Part shown: positions 1 to 10,244 of the stretch, in pieces
Layout of the letters: the number at the start of each line of letters is the position of its first letter
Numbering within the stretch: position 1 is the stretch's first letter
Assembly: GCA_002110485.1 (NCBI GenBank)
Contig: MOWL01000067.1
Span: 4,030,001-4,094,000 of the forward strand
From: Emergomyces orientalis
Taxonomy: Eukaryota > Ascomycota > Eurotiomycetes > Onygenales > Ajellomycetaceae
Length of the DNA: 64,000 nucleotides
Reading direction: 5' to 3'
The notes under the pieces: model-generated
Told to the model about the DNA's origin: nothing
The model's input: only the letters and a program-made list of their open reading frames with translations
Databases searched by the model: none
Program-made: the position numbers and the translations under genes

Positions 1-3000
1 TTGCAAAGGAGGAGGCCCAAAAGCGCTGTTTTGCGGGAGGTGTTGAGGTGCAGATAAGGGTCGATCTGGCGGAGGTGGAAGAAGAGATAATCCTTGGTTC
101 GCCATTGCCGGTGGTTGTGGCCGCTGTCTTGGGGGCATTGGTTGTTGTGAAACATATCCAGTTACCTGGGGCTGGAAACCTACTTGGGGCTGTTGCTGTT
201 GCTGTGGCTGCGGGCCTAGTTGGGCAAAGAAAGTCGGGTTTGCTCCTGTTTGCTGTGGCTGCTGAATCTGCGGTGGGGGCTGCGAAATAGGGGGCTGCGG
301 AGTTTGAGGTTGAGTAGATTGGTGTTGAACCTTAGTTGGTTGTAGAGGAGTTGAGAGGAGGGACAAGTCTGCTAATGCTCCTACGGGCGGTGCTGGTAGT
401 GGCTGCGTCCCGGATGCTGCATGTGTAGTACCTAAAGGAGCTGGAGTAGTGGATGGGGCAGCCGAGGTAGCGGGCGGCTGTTTAGGATGCTTAACCTCCC
501 ATGCACTGTCTTCAAATCCTTGGGTATTTGAATCTTTCGTAGGGCCGGTAGCCTCGGGCGCAGCTGTTGGTGAGCCAGGTTTAGTAGCATTACTTTTACC
601 TTCAAATGCCTTAGGATCTACCACGTCACTAGTCTGGACGGCGGGAGCAGGGCGTCCCTTGCGGGTATTATTCCGGAGAGTTCCTCCAGGACCAGAAAAT
701 AAACCCCCAGCTCCCTCTTCGCCGTTTCCAATAACTTCTTCTCCGCCAAAGCTGACCATTTTAGACTTGCCAGTACGATTAAACTGGGTATCAAGGTATT
801 TCATGACGCGCAAAATATCCCCCTCCTTCAAACCTAGGGTGCGTAGTGTTTCTGTGGTGATATCTGGCAAAACGCTCTCATCCATAGAATCCTTGTTGAA
901 GTTTTGGGCGTAACGTTCGCACTGGTGAGGCCCGACGCCGGCCTTTAAGAAAAATTCAAACCAATCATAATCCGAAGATTTCACGCTTGCGCCGACTTTC
1001 CCAGCGTCGTTTAGACGACTTCGACGTCGAATGTCGGAAAGTGGCTTGTCCTCGTCGAGAGATTGGCCGGTGACTTTCTCAACATATTCAAGGTCTTCGA
1101 CAGACATTTTCGATACTGGAACAGCGATTTTCACTCCATTCTGCTTATGAAGGTGGATTTTACCCTCAGCAAGGCCGATAAATTCGGCTACAACAGTGAA
1201 AGTTCCGGTTCTATCGGTCCATTTTCGCGTTTTTAGGGGGTCCGGTTCTACCATAATATGTTAAAATCTTCCTTGGCAAAATTGCAAACTGAGGATAAAA
1301 AGAAACGGAAAGCAAAAAGAGGTACCACTTACTTGGTTTCGACCTGCTATCGCGCTTCTGTCGCTGTGAACGATGGTTACTACTTTCTCTGGGAAACAAA
1401 CTACTGCCTCTCTCTGGAAGCTCTATGCCTGGGCCTACCTCTCCGCTACGCAAATCACTAGAATCATGACTCTTTGACTTCCGCGCCGTTTCCTTTGTCA
1501 GCCGCGACTCCTCAAGCCGGTTCTGCTCAACGGTGGAAAGCCCCGCGTTCGTGCCTTTCCTGCTAGGGTCGTCTACAGTCATTACTCCCGTAAGCTCCAC
1601 GTAGCTGCTGGGGACGACCCCTTCCCTGCCATTCTTCAAACGCCTAACCATCCACCACTCGTCTGACTTGCTGTCGTCTAGTATAATAACTTCATCACCC
1701 ACAGCAACGGTGACTTCGTCGTCTCCCTGAGCCATAAAATCATATAACACCTGGCCCTTTTTCCGAGCGCCTCCGGTACCAGCCGCAATTACCTCCCTAA
1801 GTCCTTCAGCTTTATATCCACCTGCAATCTCGCCTAGCGCAGAAACAATTTCGTTTGCGGTATCCTTTGCGCCGGCATGAAAATCGACACTTTTGCTGGG
1901 TCGGATAAGATCCAGAAATACATGCTTCCCTTCAATCGAATAGTGGGTGAGTTTATCAGCTGTCCACTCCTGGTGTGGACCATCAACTGATTTCTCCGGC
2001 GAAATAAAAATTGTTCCAGTATTGATATTTATTCCTAGGGTTGTCGGCATCTTTTTCCTTTTCCCCATTACGGAAACCATTTCACTAATGTTATAAAGAT
2101 GGTATCCGGATGGGGATATCACGGATCGCTGGTCAGAACAGAACTCTCCAGATCTGTAAGGAGGAGATGGCTGGACACCGAAGGATTCCTCTTCCTGGCG
2201 AGGAGAATGTTGTGGACGACGTGGCGGGGAGGGATCGCGCTGAGACGGTAACTGGGGAGATGGGGTGATTTGCTCGGACGGCGGACGTCGCGGAAGAGTG
2301 GGCGGCGGTGCAGCATCTTCTCCGTCGGACTCTTCCGGGGTGTACGTTGGTTGGCGGGTTGGTTGAGGAGCGCGGGATACGGTTGGGGGAGAGGGAATAG
2401 GGCGAGATTGTTCCGACGATACTGATGGTTGGCTTTTGTGGAGGATTCCCGCTAACGCAGCGGCAGGGCCTACATGGCCTACATCCACGCTGGAGGGAGA
2501 TACTGGGTTTGGCGCTTCCTCGGGCTCCATTTCAACCGATCTTGTAGGAAGTGAAGGGGGAGCTGGGGGAGCGGGCTCATTGACGGCAAAATCTTCCGTT
2601 ATCTCAATATAATTGGCAGGGGCAAACCCAAAATCGTCGTTAACGCCCACTAAGGTCCAGTCCGGATCCGATGTGTCGTAGACAGCTAGTTCAGCCTGTT
2701 CCGTGAAGGACACCTCTTCATCAGTTTGGCGGGTATAATCATAAAGCGCCTTTGCTTTATGGATCGGTTGCGCCTATTGTAAAAAAGAACGTTGTTAGCT
2801 GATTCAACACTCTGGGTATTGAGGATGTGCACCCAAGATCATACAGTTCCCCTCTTTAGGAACGGTGGGGAAATGTTCATGCCCCTCCTCCACAAAACAC
2901 CTAGGCCTCAAAACACCAAAGGGTATAAGGAATAAATCAATATATTTACCTCCTCAACATAATTATTCGGCACTAATCCAACCGGCTCTTCCTCATCATC

Positions 3001-3147
3001 CTCCGCGGCCTTTTTCTTAGCCTTCCACCAATCGTCTTCGGCGCTCTTGTCTATCACATATAACAAATCCCCTTCCCGCATTTCCAGCTCATTTTCCGCC
3101 TGTGGCGTATAATCATACACCGCAGTGTACACCCCTAAAAACCCCAT
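1..3147 (-). CDS. sla1: Sla1-type endocytic actin-patch adaptor, 5' part (3' end outside window)
   Basis: Endocytic coat adaptor linking cargo, clathrin and the Las17/Arp2/3 actin machinery at the plasma membrane. Exons by hand: 3147-2950, 2773-1333, 1247 to beyond position 1; every joint keeps the frame. Visible order: SH3 number 1 at the N-terminus (ALYDY-like core VYDYTPQAENEL, ending GLVPNNYVEE), SH3 number 2 starting at exon 2 (KALYDYTRQTDEEV), a Pro/Ser-rich linker, a conserved region around GKRKKMPTTLGI, SH3 number 3 (VLYDFMAQGDDEV ... GVVPSSYVEL), then after intron 2 the SHD1 fold (KTRKWTDRTGTFTVVAEF) and a SAM-like SHD2 (YDWFEFFLKAGV ... LGLKEGDILRV). The C-terminal visible part is a Pro/Gln-rich tail, as expected before the TGGxxxPQ-type repeats of the family. 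Start at 3147 gives MGFLGVYTAVYDY, a typical Sla1 beginning. Confidence 0.93.
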
Positions 3148-4300
3148 GGTTGCTTTCCTTGATCTTCACTCTTATTATTTGTCCGATATTCCCCCTTATA
3201 TGAGGGAGTTCGACTTGAGTAGTCGATTACCAGCCCTATTCCGGCGAGCCTGGAAAACGATTCACTGGCCGTTCCGATCCGCCGGATAGACTTACTTTGC
3301 GGAAGTGGAAGGGCCACAAAAAGGGGGCTGGAGGGGGGAGGAAGTATTAGTTGGATGCTTGTGAATTCGGATAATACAGGGATGTCGAATCTGTCCGTTG
3401 TCGCAGCCGGGGAAGAGGAGAGGAATGATCAACAGAGCGTCGAAATGTTATCGTCAGGAAGAGGAAAAAAGGCCCATTCGCATGTTAGTCGATAAGAGGA
3501 AAGGGAAAAAAGGCACAAAGACACCACCCTCTGGGTAATTATTCAAGTTTGGTAAACATGCAAGTGGAGTGAGATACAAATCGCTGCTGTTGCGTAAGCC
3601 TTAAAGCTAGGGGAAGAAGAGAGCAAAGTGACGGCGTGGTTGATGGAATAGCGAATATTTGAGTGGCAGGTGGGCGATGGTCGTGCTCTGTGAAGATATG
3701 AATAGGCAACTGAATGTTTGCGACTGGATAGTTGTAGATGTACCGTCGGCTGTGCTGCGGTTAAAGCGGAGTTGGCCAAAGCCTTAATTAAGGGTAGGTT
3801 GATGTTGATGGTTGAAAGGCGAGGAGTCGATGGCTGTGGAGCAACGATACAGAGAGGACCTGTGGATGGCCGGTGTAAGTTACGGTACGCAAATGATACG
3901 GGAAATTTGGTGTGGCAGTGCTGCGATTTTGGTGGGGCTGGTCGCTTGGTTACGATACGGTACAGGCGATTTGTCACGTCTCGGTGTCTTACCCTAGTCC
4001 TCCAGCAGTCTCGGAAGAGGTTCAGTCTGTCCATCGGACAGCAGCATTGAAATCAGTGATTGTGATGAGATTGAATGGGATGAACATATATACAAAAAAT
4101 ATACAAAAAAAAAAAAGAAGTTAATGATGGTCCAATGCTTTACAATAACCATGTTGTGGGGGTATGGAGGTTGATATACAACAGAATACTACATGGATGA
4201 ATACCACGGTGCCACGTGATATGGAATTTGATCAAGGAAAAGGGGGGTATATCTATACAAATATGCTCTATTAAGAATCAAATTATCCAAAAGGCTGCGA
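3148..4300. other. intergenic: sla1 upstream region and yos9 3' flank
   Basis: No supportable gene. A 163-codon open frame on the minus strand (3543-4034) has no recognisable domain and lies where the sla1 promoter and 5' leader should be. A poly(A) tract sits at about 4100-4117. Confidence 0.5.
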
Positions 4301-5930
4301 TCATAGATCTTCCTTGTATGTCTCATCACTACCCGCTTCCGTGTTACCCTGATCCCTCTTCTCCATGCCACCCTTTTGTTTCTTATTATCACCGTCATCC
4401 TTTCCCGCTGTCTGTTCATCTTCATCTGCATCAGCAACGATACCACGAAGTGAGGATCTTCCATTCGTTTCGACCACTTCCAATTTCCAATCCTTCCCAC
4501 CCGCAATGTCTTCCAGCTGCTTTTTTATCGCCTCAATTTTGTCCGCGTCCAGATTGAGCCTCCTAAGTTCCTCCTTGGACATTTTCTGAATCTCCCCCGC
4601 CAGGCGTTTGGCAACAATTTCAGCCCTCTCTTCCCCAGCCGAAGCAACTTTGCCCTTCTCAATCCGTTTCCCCTCTCCTCCAACAAGTTTCATCGCACCG
4701 ACTTCTATACCACCAATGACCGGGAAGTTCTCCACGACAGTGTTCCCCATGTTCACGATATCTTGTGCTTGACGATGGAGAGCCTTTGCCTCCTCGAACT
4801 CAGCAACAGCGTTTGGTTCAACAATCTCCTGGCATACGATGAAATTCGGATCGTCCTCCCTTGGAGGCTGGAATGCGACATCGTTACACAGCCGGGGGGT
4901 ATAGATGATCATCAGGTAGCTGCATGTCGAAACTTCCTTGATCCAGCCAATGCGATCCGTCGACTGCGGGTGACAGTGGAACTGGACCTCGATCTTCCGA
5001 TCTCTGCCAGTCAAGTCACATACGGTGCCATCATCCAGATGCTGCACGAGGTATCGTGAGTCACCCTTTGTCTGCAGCTCTGCTACCTCCGTTGTAGAGG
5101 GCTTTTTATCACTCGACGATGACGATTGACTACTGCTACTAGCCTTTCTATTATCATTGCTTCCTCTCTCGCCGCGGAATTTTCCTAGGACATAAGCATG
5201 CGTGGCAGGGTCCTCAACAGGCGGGTAAACGGGTACTCCATTCCCCGGAGGCAGAGCATGAAACTGTCTTACTTGGTCCATATAGCAGAAGGAATATGAC
5301 CACCATCCCGCAACGTAGTACATACACCTCCCCTTCATATCGCTAAGTAATTCCAACCCGCGATCCGCAGCTCGTGCAAGTTCTTTTTCTTGCTCGGCTG
5401 GCGTCGTAGTTGCATTTTCTCTATCATTGATCATGGCTACTTTAGGCACCGCGCAAAGGTATCGCCCCCCTTTTAGAATCATTTCTTCATATCTCTCAAC
5501 TTTCTCATCGAGAAAAGTTGGCGGCTCTTTTTCGCCTTCTTTTTTCTCATCTTGTAAAGGCGCCTGTTGCTGCGACCGGTCTGTGCGAACTATGGAAGAA
5601 TCGCGAGGTGATGACGACGGAGAGGACAATGAAGTACTCGCAGCATCTTGTTTTGAAGGGGGTTGTTGATGCGCTAATCTCTCTTCCGCATCTGAGGCGA
5701 GGATATATTCGTGTGGAAAGTGAACTTCAAACTGGGTTGAGGAATTGGTATTATGGGTTAGCATATACATATACTCTCCCCTCATTCGTATTAAATAAAA
5801 GCTAAGATATAGTTCTCACCTGCGGGAACGCCAATACATCATCATGAACATTGAAAGTCTTCCGACTTCCCAAGCCTAACGTGGCATATGCCAGTAAGCT
5901 CGAGAGCGAGAGTAGGGAATGCTGCCGCAT
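4301..5930 (-). CDS. yos9: Yos9/OS-9 ER lectin of ERAD, MRH domain, ends in KEDL
   Basis: Lumenal ER lectin that reads trimmed N-glycans on misfolded proteins and passes them to the Hrd1 ubiquitin ligase. Exons 5930-5820 and 5731-4301 (intron 88 nt, phase 0), 513 residues against 542 for the yeast protein. Exon 1 codes for a signal peptide (MRQHSLLSLSSLLAYATLG) and the family hallmark FNVHDDVLAFPQ, which joins FEVHFPHEYI in exon 2; this joint decided the acceptor over a closer AG. The MRH domain runs from GRCMYYVAGWWSYSFCYMDQ to about CSYLMIIYTPRLC, with the expected cysteines, the sugar-binding Gln in YMDQ, Glu in IKEVSTC and Tyr in IIYTP. A Ser-rich insert splits the domain. The C-terminal half is charged and ends in KEDL, a KDEL/HDEL-like ER retrieval signal. 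Confidence 0.92.
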
Positions 5931-6833
5931 GATTGCCTCTACTCTTTTCTATTTTTCCTTTTTTTCCTTGTTGCGCGAATTTTTGTCTCGGCCTCTAGTT
6001 ACCGTTGTTCGTAAGGTACGGCGAATGCCGTGTATTCAAATCCCAAATGGCAGATATGTGTAGTTTTGAAAACACGAGGCGACCGCCACTAGAGCAGTAT
6101 CGGAATCGCGGAATCGTCCCTCGAGTTCACGAACTGCGGGCGGTCATATAAGTCATAATCTTCGCCTGGGGAATTTCCTATCTTCGTCGTTCTACCCGCG
6201 CAGTGACGTTGGCTTCTTTTGACGGTGGCCCATATGGTTAGGTATAGCTGGCTAGTTAAGCTTCCGTGGAGAGTCGTTTGATGGTGGCAGATTCGAATAA
6301 GTATGGGCCGAAGCGGGAGGATCGAGGAAACTCGAGCTCTGGAACAAATACTGTGGTCTTTGCAAGTAAATCGGAGGTAGGGATGTTGCAAACCAATGGT
6401 ACAGTACAGAAGGCGAGCGGAGTTCGAGATGCTCCCAAAGGGTTGTATCTTATCAGAGGTCGGCGAAAGCTTTCGTGGCATTTAGTTATGGAAGTCTTGG
6501 CATTCTGCCAGAAACCAAATGGGTACACAAGTGGATTTGTTGACCCGATACTGTTTGAATGACTGTTTGAATGACTGTTTTTTTAATTTTTAATTTTTAA
6601 TTTTTGATTTTCATTTACTGGGGATGCTTAGGATTAGGAGAGAAAAATCAGTAACATTTTAATGCAGATTGCTGCTTATACATTTCTTAAAAGGCTTATG
6701 CCAATAAAATACAAGTGAAGGTTCATAATCCGGCTGTAAAAATAAAACCATAAATATATGCGTAGACCCAGACCAAAAACCATATGGACGACCAGTAAAG
6801 CAATAAAACAAACTAAGAAAGCACACATGTGGT
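5931..6833. other. intergenic: yos9 promoter region and pirin 3' flank
   Basis: No supportable gene. Open frames here (for example 6266-6562 plus, 6089-6481 minus) overlap one another in antisense and show no domain. A short direct repeat (TGACTGTTTGAA) followed by tandem TTTTTAA units lies at about 6555-6610. Confidence 0.45.
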
Positions 6834-8042
6834 CTAACCCATTCTTTTTCCAATCTCGCTTTGCCACCCCCTCGCTCTTTCAAACCCATTGGAATTGCTC
6901 TGGTAGTCCATCATGGCCTGGTGTACCTGCTCCTGGCTATTCAGCACAAACGGCCCGTACTGCACAACTTTCTGATCGAGAGGCTGGCCGGCAACAAGCA
7001 TAAATCGAGAGTCTTCCTTGGCCTCCGCCGCATTCGAGGCGTGCACAAAATCACCAGCCTTGTCGAATACAACATTATGGAACGGCCCAACAGTTTTGGC
7101 AGGCGACGGGTCAGCTAGGGAAGATGATGGAGTCGTATTATTAGATTCGCTAGCCGCGCCAAAGCTCGTAGTGCCACTCAGCGTGTATGCGAATGAATTC
7201 CACCCTTGTGGGAGCATTTGTGAAATCTTCCCCCCGGGGCGGATCGTCACGTCGAATATCCAGACGGGGGTATAAGCAAGGTCGCGCACCGAATCGACCC
7301 CATGCGATTGCCCAGAAATCACTTTAACCGTAACTTTGCCCTCATCGACATTTGCCACTGGAATCTCCGCCGCGCGAAGATCGCGGTATCGCGGCTCGCA
7401 CATTTTCAGCTTTTCGGGCAAATCAACCCAAAGCTGCATGCCAACGTTGGGACTACCGTCCGGGTTCTGATGTGGCATTTCCGCATGCATTATTCCCCGA
7501 CCGGCAGTCATGAATTGGAGATCCCCGGGGCCAATTGTACCCTTATTTCCGGCAAAGTCTTCATGATCGACACCTCCGGACAAGAGATAGGTGATTGTCT
7601 CCTGCCCTCTGTGCGGATGGTCTGGGAATCCAGCGCCAGCTCCGACTGTGAAGTGATCGAGCAGGAGGAAGGGGCTGAAGTTCCGTAATTTAGGAGTACC
7701 GATTGATCTGCGGACGCGAGCGCCTGCACCCTCCGCTTGCTCAACGGCAACGAAAGCCTGGCGGATTGCGCGTGGGATAGACATGTCGGATAGAGGATCT
7801 AGGATGATAGGCGGGGTAAACGATATGTTTTCTGGAGTGGTTCTCCCCGTGGTAGAAGTGTTTCGCTTCAAAGATGAGAGGAATGGGATATTAATCTGAA
7901 TGTTAGTCAAGTTTTTGATATCGTTGAAGGAGTAAAATAGGACAATTGCTGTGAGGCAAGTTAGAATGGAGAAGAGCAGCTTCATGGGCCGGCCAAGGGG
8001 TTTATATAGTTTTTCAACGCAAACTTTCTGTGATCTTCTCAA
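6834..8042 (-). CDS. Pirin-family cupin (metal-binding) protein
   Basis: Pirins are bicupin Fe(II)-binding proteins; some act as nuclear transcription cofactors and some as quercetin 2,3-dioxygenases. Single exon. Core from MSIPRAIRQAF (start at 7784) is 316 residues, the normal pirin length of about 290. The metal ligands are in place: HPHRG (two His, within FPDHPHRGQET) and HAEMP (His and Glu) after MTAGRGIM. The C-terminal cupin ends with the family signature NGFERARGWQSEIGKRMG. The frame is open further upstream to 8042 (402 residues), with another Met at 7985 starting MKLLFSILTCLTAIVLFY, a strongly hydrophobic segment that would act as a membrane anchor or targeting sequence. I cannot decide between the long and short starts; the short one matches known pirins. 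No intron seen. Confidence 0.93.
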   Translation of the reverse strand: MRRSQKVCVEKLYKPLGRPMKLLFSILTCLTAIVLFYSFNDIKNLTNIQINIPFLSSLKRNTSTTGRTTPENISFTPPIILDPLSDMSIPRAIRQAFVAVEQAEGAGARVRRSIGTPKLRNFSPFLLLDHFTVGAGAGFPDHPHRGQETITYLLSGGVDHEDFAGNKGTIGPGDLQFMTAGRGIMHAEMPHQNPDGSPNVGMQLWVDLPEKLKMCEPRYRDLRAAEIPVANVDEGKVTVKVISGQSHGVDSVRDLAYTPVWIFDVTIRPGGKISQMLPQGWNSFAYTLSGTTSFGAASESNNTTPSSSLADPSPAKTVGPFHNVVFDKAGDFVHASNAAEAKEDSRFMLVAGQPLDQKVVQYGPFVLNSQEQVHQAMMDYQSNSNGFERARGWQSEIGKRMG

Positions 8043-10244
8043 TGGTACTGGAACAATCTTTCGAAGGGTATTTCCTAGAGGATGTACCGCATTATATTTA
8101 TATTGTTCTTGCTGAGTAAATAATTAGTAAATGGTACATATCAGAGCGCTCAGTATCCTCAGGATGTTAAGGTTAGGCGCCGTGGGCGGTTTATTAATGC
8201 TGACCTACGCTTTTGTCAGCAGCCCTGCGACTGCCCATCGACCCATGTCGTCATAGGCTTGGCATCGGGATTTCGCCGCTTTCTTTCTCGGATATGCCGA
8301 ATATTCCCACCTCACGCACACGAATTCGGACCTCACAGAAAACCCGGCTCTAGAAACGTAGTTAGTCTAGCCGAATGCTTATTTTGCGGCTTCCACTCCA
8401 TGCGGCGAAGTTCTAGGCAAGTTCTAGGCTTAGTTCTTCCACCATCCAAATCTGGAAACAAACACTTCTATTATTTAATTGATAAACTAGCGTGGGCAGT
8501 CCTTTATCTCACCTAGCTCGAATAAGAAGTGTTTGGATGAGCTACATTAACAAAAGCAAGGCTGTTACATTCTTCTGCAGCTAATATGCGTGCCTGAGCA
8601 TTGAGAGAATTCCAATCTTTTGAGATGGCTGATCTGCTCTAAATCAGCGGAATATATCCATATTGTCACTAAATGTTGAAACGATGAAAAAATATGTTGG
8701 TCCGATTTCTTCTTCTGGAGAATATTCATGCTCTGCTGGTTTGTGGAGTAACCCACTCAGGTCGGGCCCATGCACCTCCATGTACTACCCTTGACTCATA
8801 TAGACATTTGTTCCGTTTTCCAGTAAGACCCTTTCACGGGCAGCGCACTTGAGTCCTGTATTTTCTTGATGTGGCCTCTGAACTAGGGATTTGATAACCG
8901 AAAATGGTATGTCACCTATGGCTGCGTTTTCAACAACTGAAATGGTTTAGTACACGCTTTGCCGCCACTTGGTTTATTTGTTCAGTTAAGGGATGTGTAG
9001 GTCGAATTTTGAAAGGGAGGCAAAAAGCGGTAGGGGTAGTTAGTTGATCGTTCGATAGTTAAGTAACCACCTGTCCAGTCCGAATCCTGGGCCCAAGGTA
9101 ATGAATGGATGGATCAATGGATGAACCTCAGCAATGCCCTGAAGCAAAGCAAGACACCGAGATGCCTGGGCATTAGAGATGGTCAGGAATGTGTGGGTCT
9201 GGCAGCTAGCTCTTAGCTTTACTGTGTATATTGAAAAATCGATACACTTTCCGTAAAATTATAGTTTTAGACTTAAAGAGCGCCATTCAATTTAATAAAC
9301 AAAGCGTGTATAAAAAGTTTCCAACTTCGCGTTGGTAACTGTTTGTGACCCATTAAAAATTGAAATTAAACCACGGACCCACATCGAAAACACTTGTCCT
9401 CATCCTGCGCTAAAAATAGTTCGACGTGGGCTGTCAGGTGAAGATTTTACCGCAAACATATTAGCGCCAGGTCTCGGGTCCAATTACGTTGCCTAGACTT
9501 TTAAGCTTATTTATCAGACCTAATGTTGGAACTTGGAGGTGAGTAACAAACATCGTTGGGCAACGGTCCTTTCGCAAGCAAAATACGGACACCACAATAG
9601 GACAGATGTGTGTAGTTAGGAGATCGCATTGAGTAGTACATACATTAGCCTAGAGATAGAATTTAGGTATGTAAGGAATAGTCCCCCTTGATAAGTAGAG
9701 AACTTTCAGTTGACCGCCAATGCAACACCACCTACATAAAGCGCTGAAAAGGGCGATTTCATTGCGATTGATAGGGAGAGATTTTATATGCAGTGTGGCA
9801 AATAGGACCTGGAAAAGAAAAAAAATAGAAAAAGCAAAAGCCAGCTTCCCTTTTTTTGATCGTACATTGCCCCCTCTAACTTAACAAACCTTTTAAGAAG
9901 ATGAAAAGAAATTGCACCGCATACGCACAACATCAACATCCCTATATTGACATTCGATCCCATCGCGTTCGATATAAATGCCTTGGATAAATGCACAATG
10001 TAAAAAGACAAGGAGAAGAAAGAAAAGAGAAAAGTGTGACGCACCCTCCATCCCTTTCAATGGATAGGGGTAAGCTTGACGTAGCAGATAGCAGTCGTGT
10101 AGAGGGGAAGGCATCCCGCATCCCCAATAAAAAAATCCAAGATCTAAGGGGAGCATATCCCCTCCAACCGCCCGCCCCAAAAGTAAACCTCTACCAATCC
10201 GCACATCTGGCTGGGATGAAAAATGCGGCTATTCTTTCATTCCC
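8043..10244. other. long intergenic stretch, no gene seen
   Basis: About 2.2 kb with only short, frame-conflicting open stretches on both strands and many stops. It holds the pirin promoter on the left and the 3' flank of the mannosyltransferase gene on the right. I see no tRNA, repeat array or transposon protein in it. Confidence 0.5.

Noticed and set aside
48..913. Plus-strand open frames over the left end
   Set aside because: Shadows of the sla1 coding strand, caused by its Pro/Gln-rich composition.
3543..4034. 163-codon open frame on the minus strand upstream of sla1
   Set aside because: No domain, low-complexity His/Ser-rich text, antisense frames equally open, and location fits a promoter or 5' leader.
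6266..6562. 98-codon plus-strand open frame, with antisense frames of similar length
   Set aside because: No domain, no splice partner, and frames on both strands overlap.
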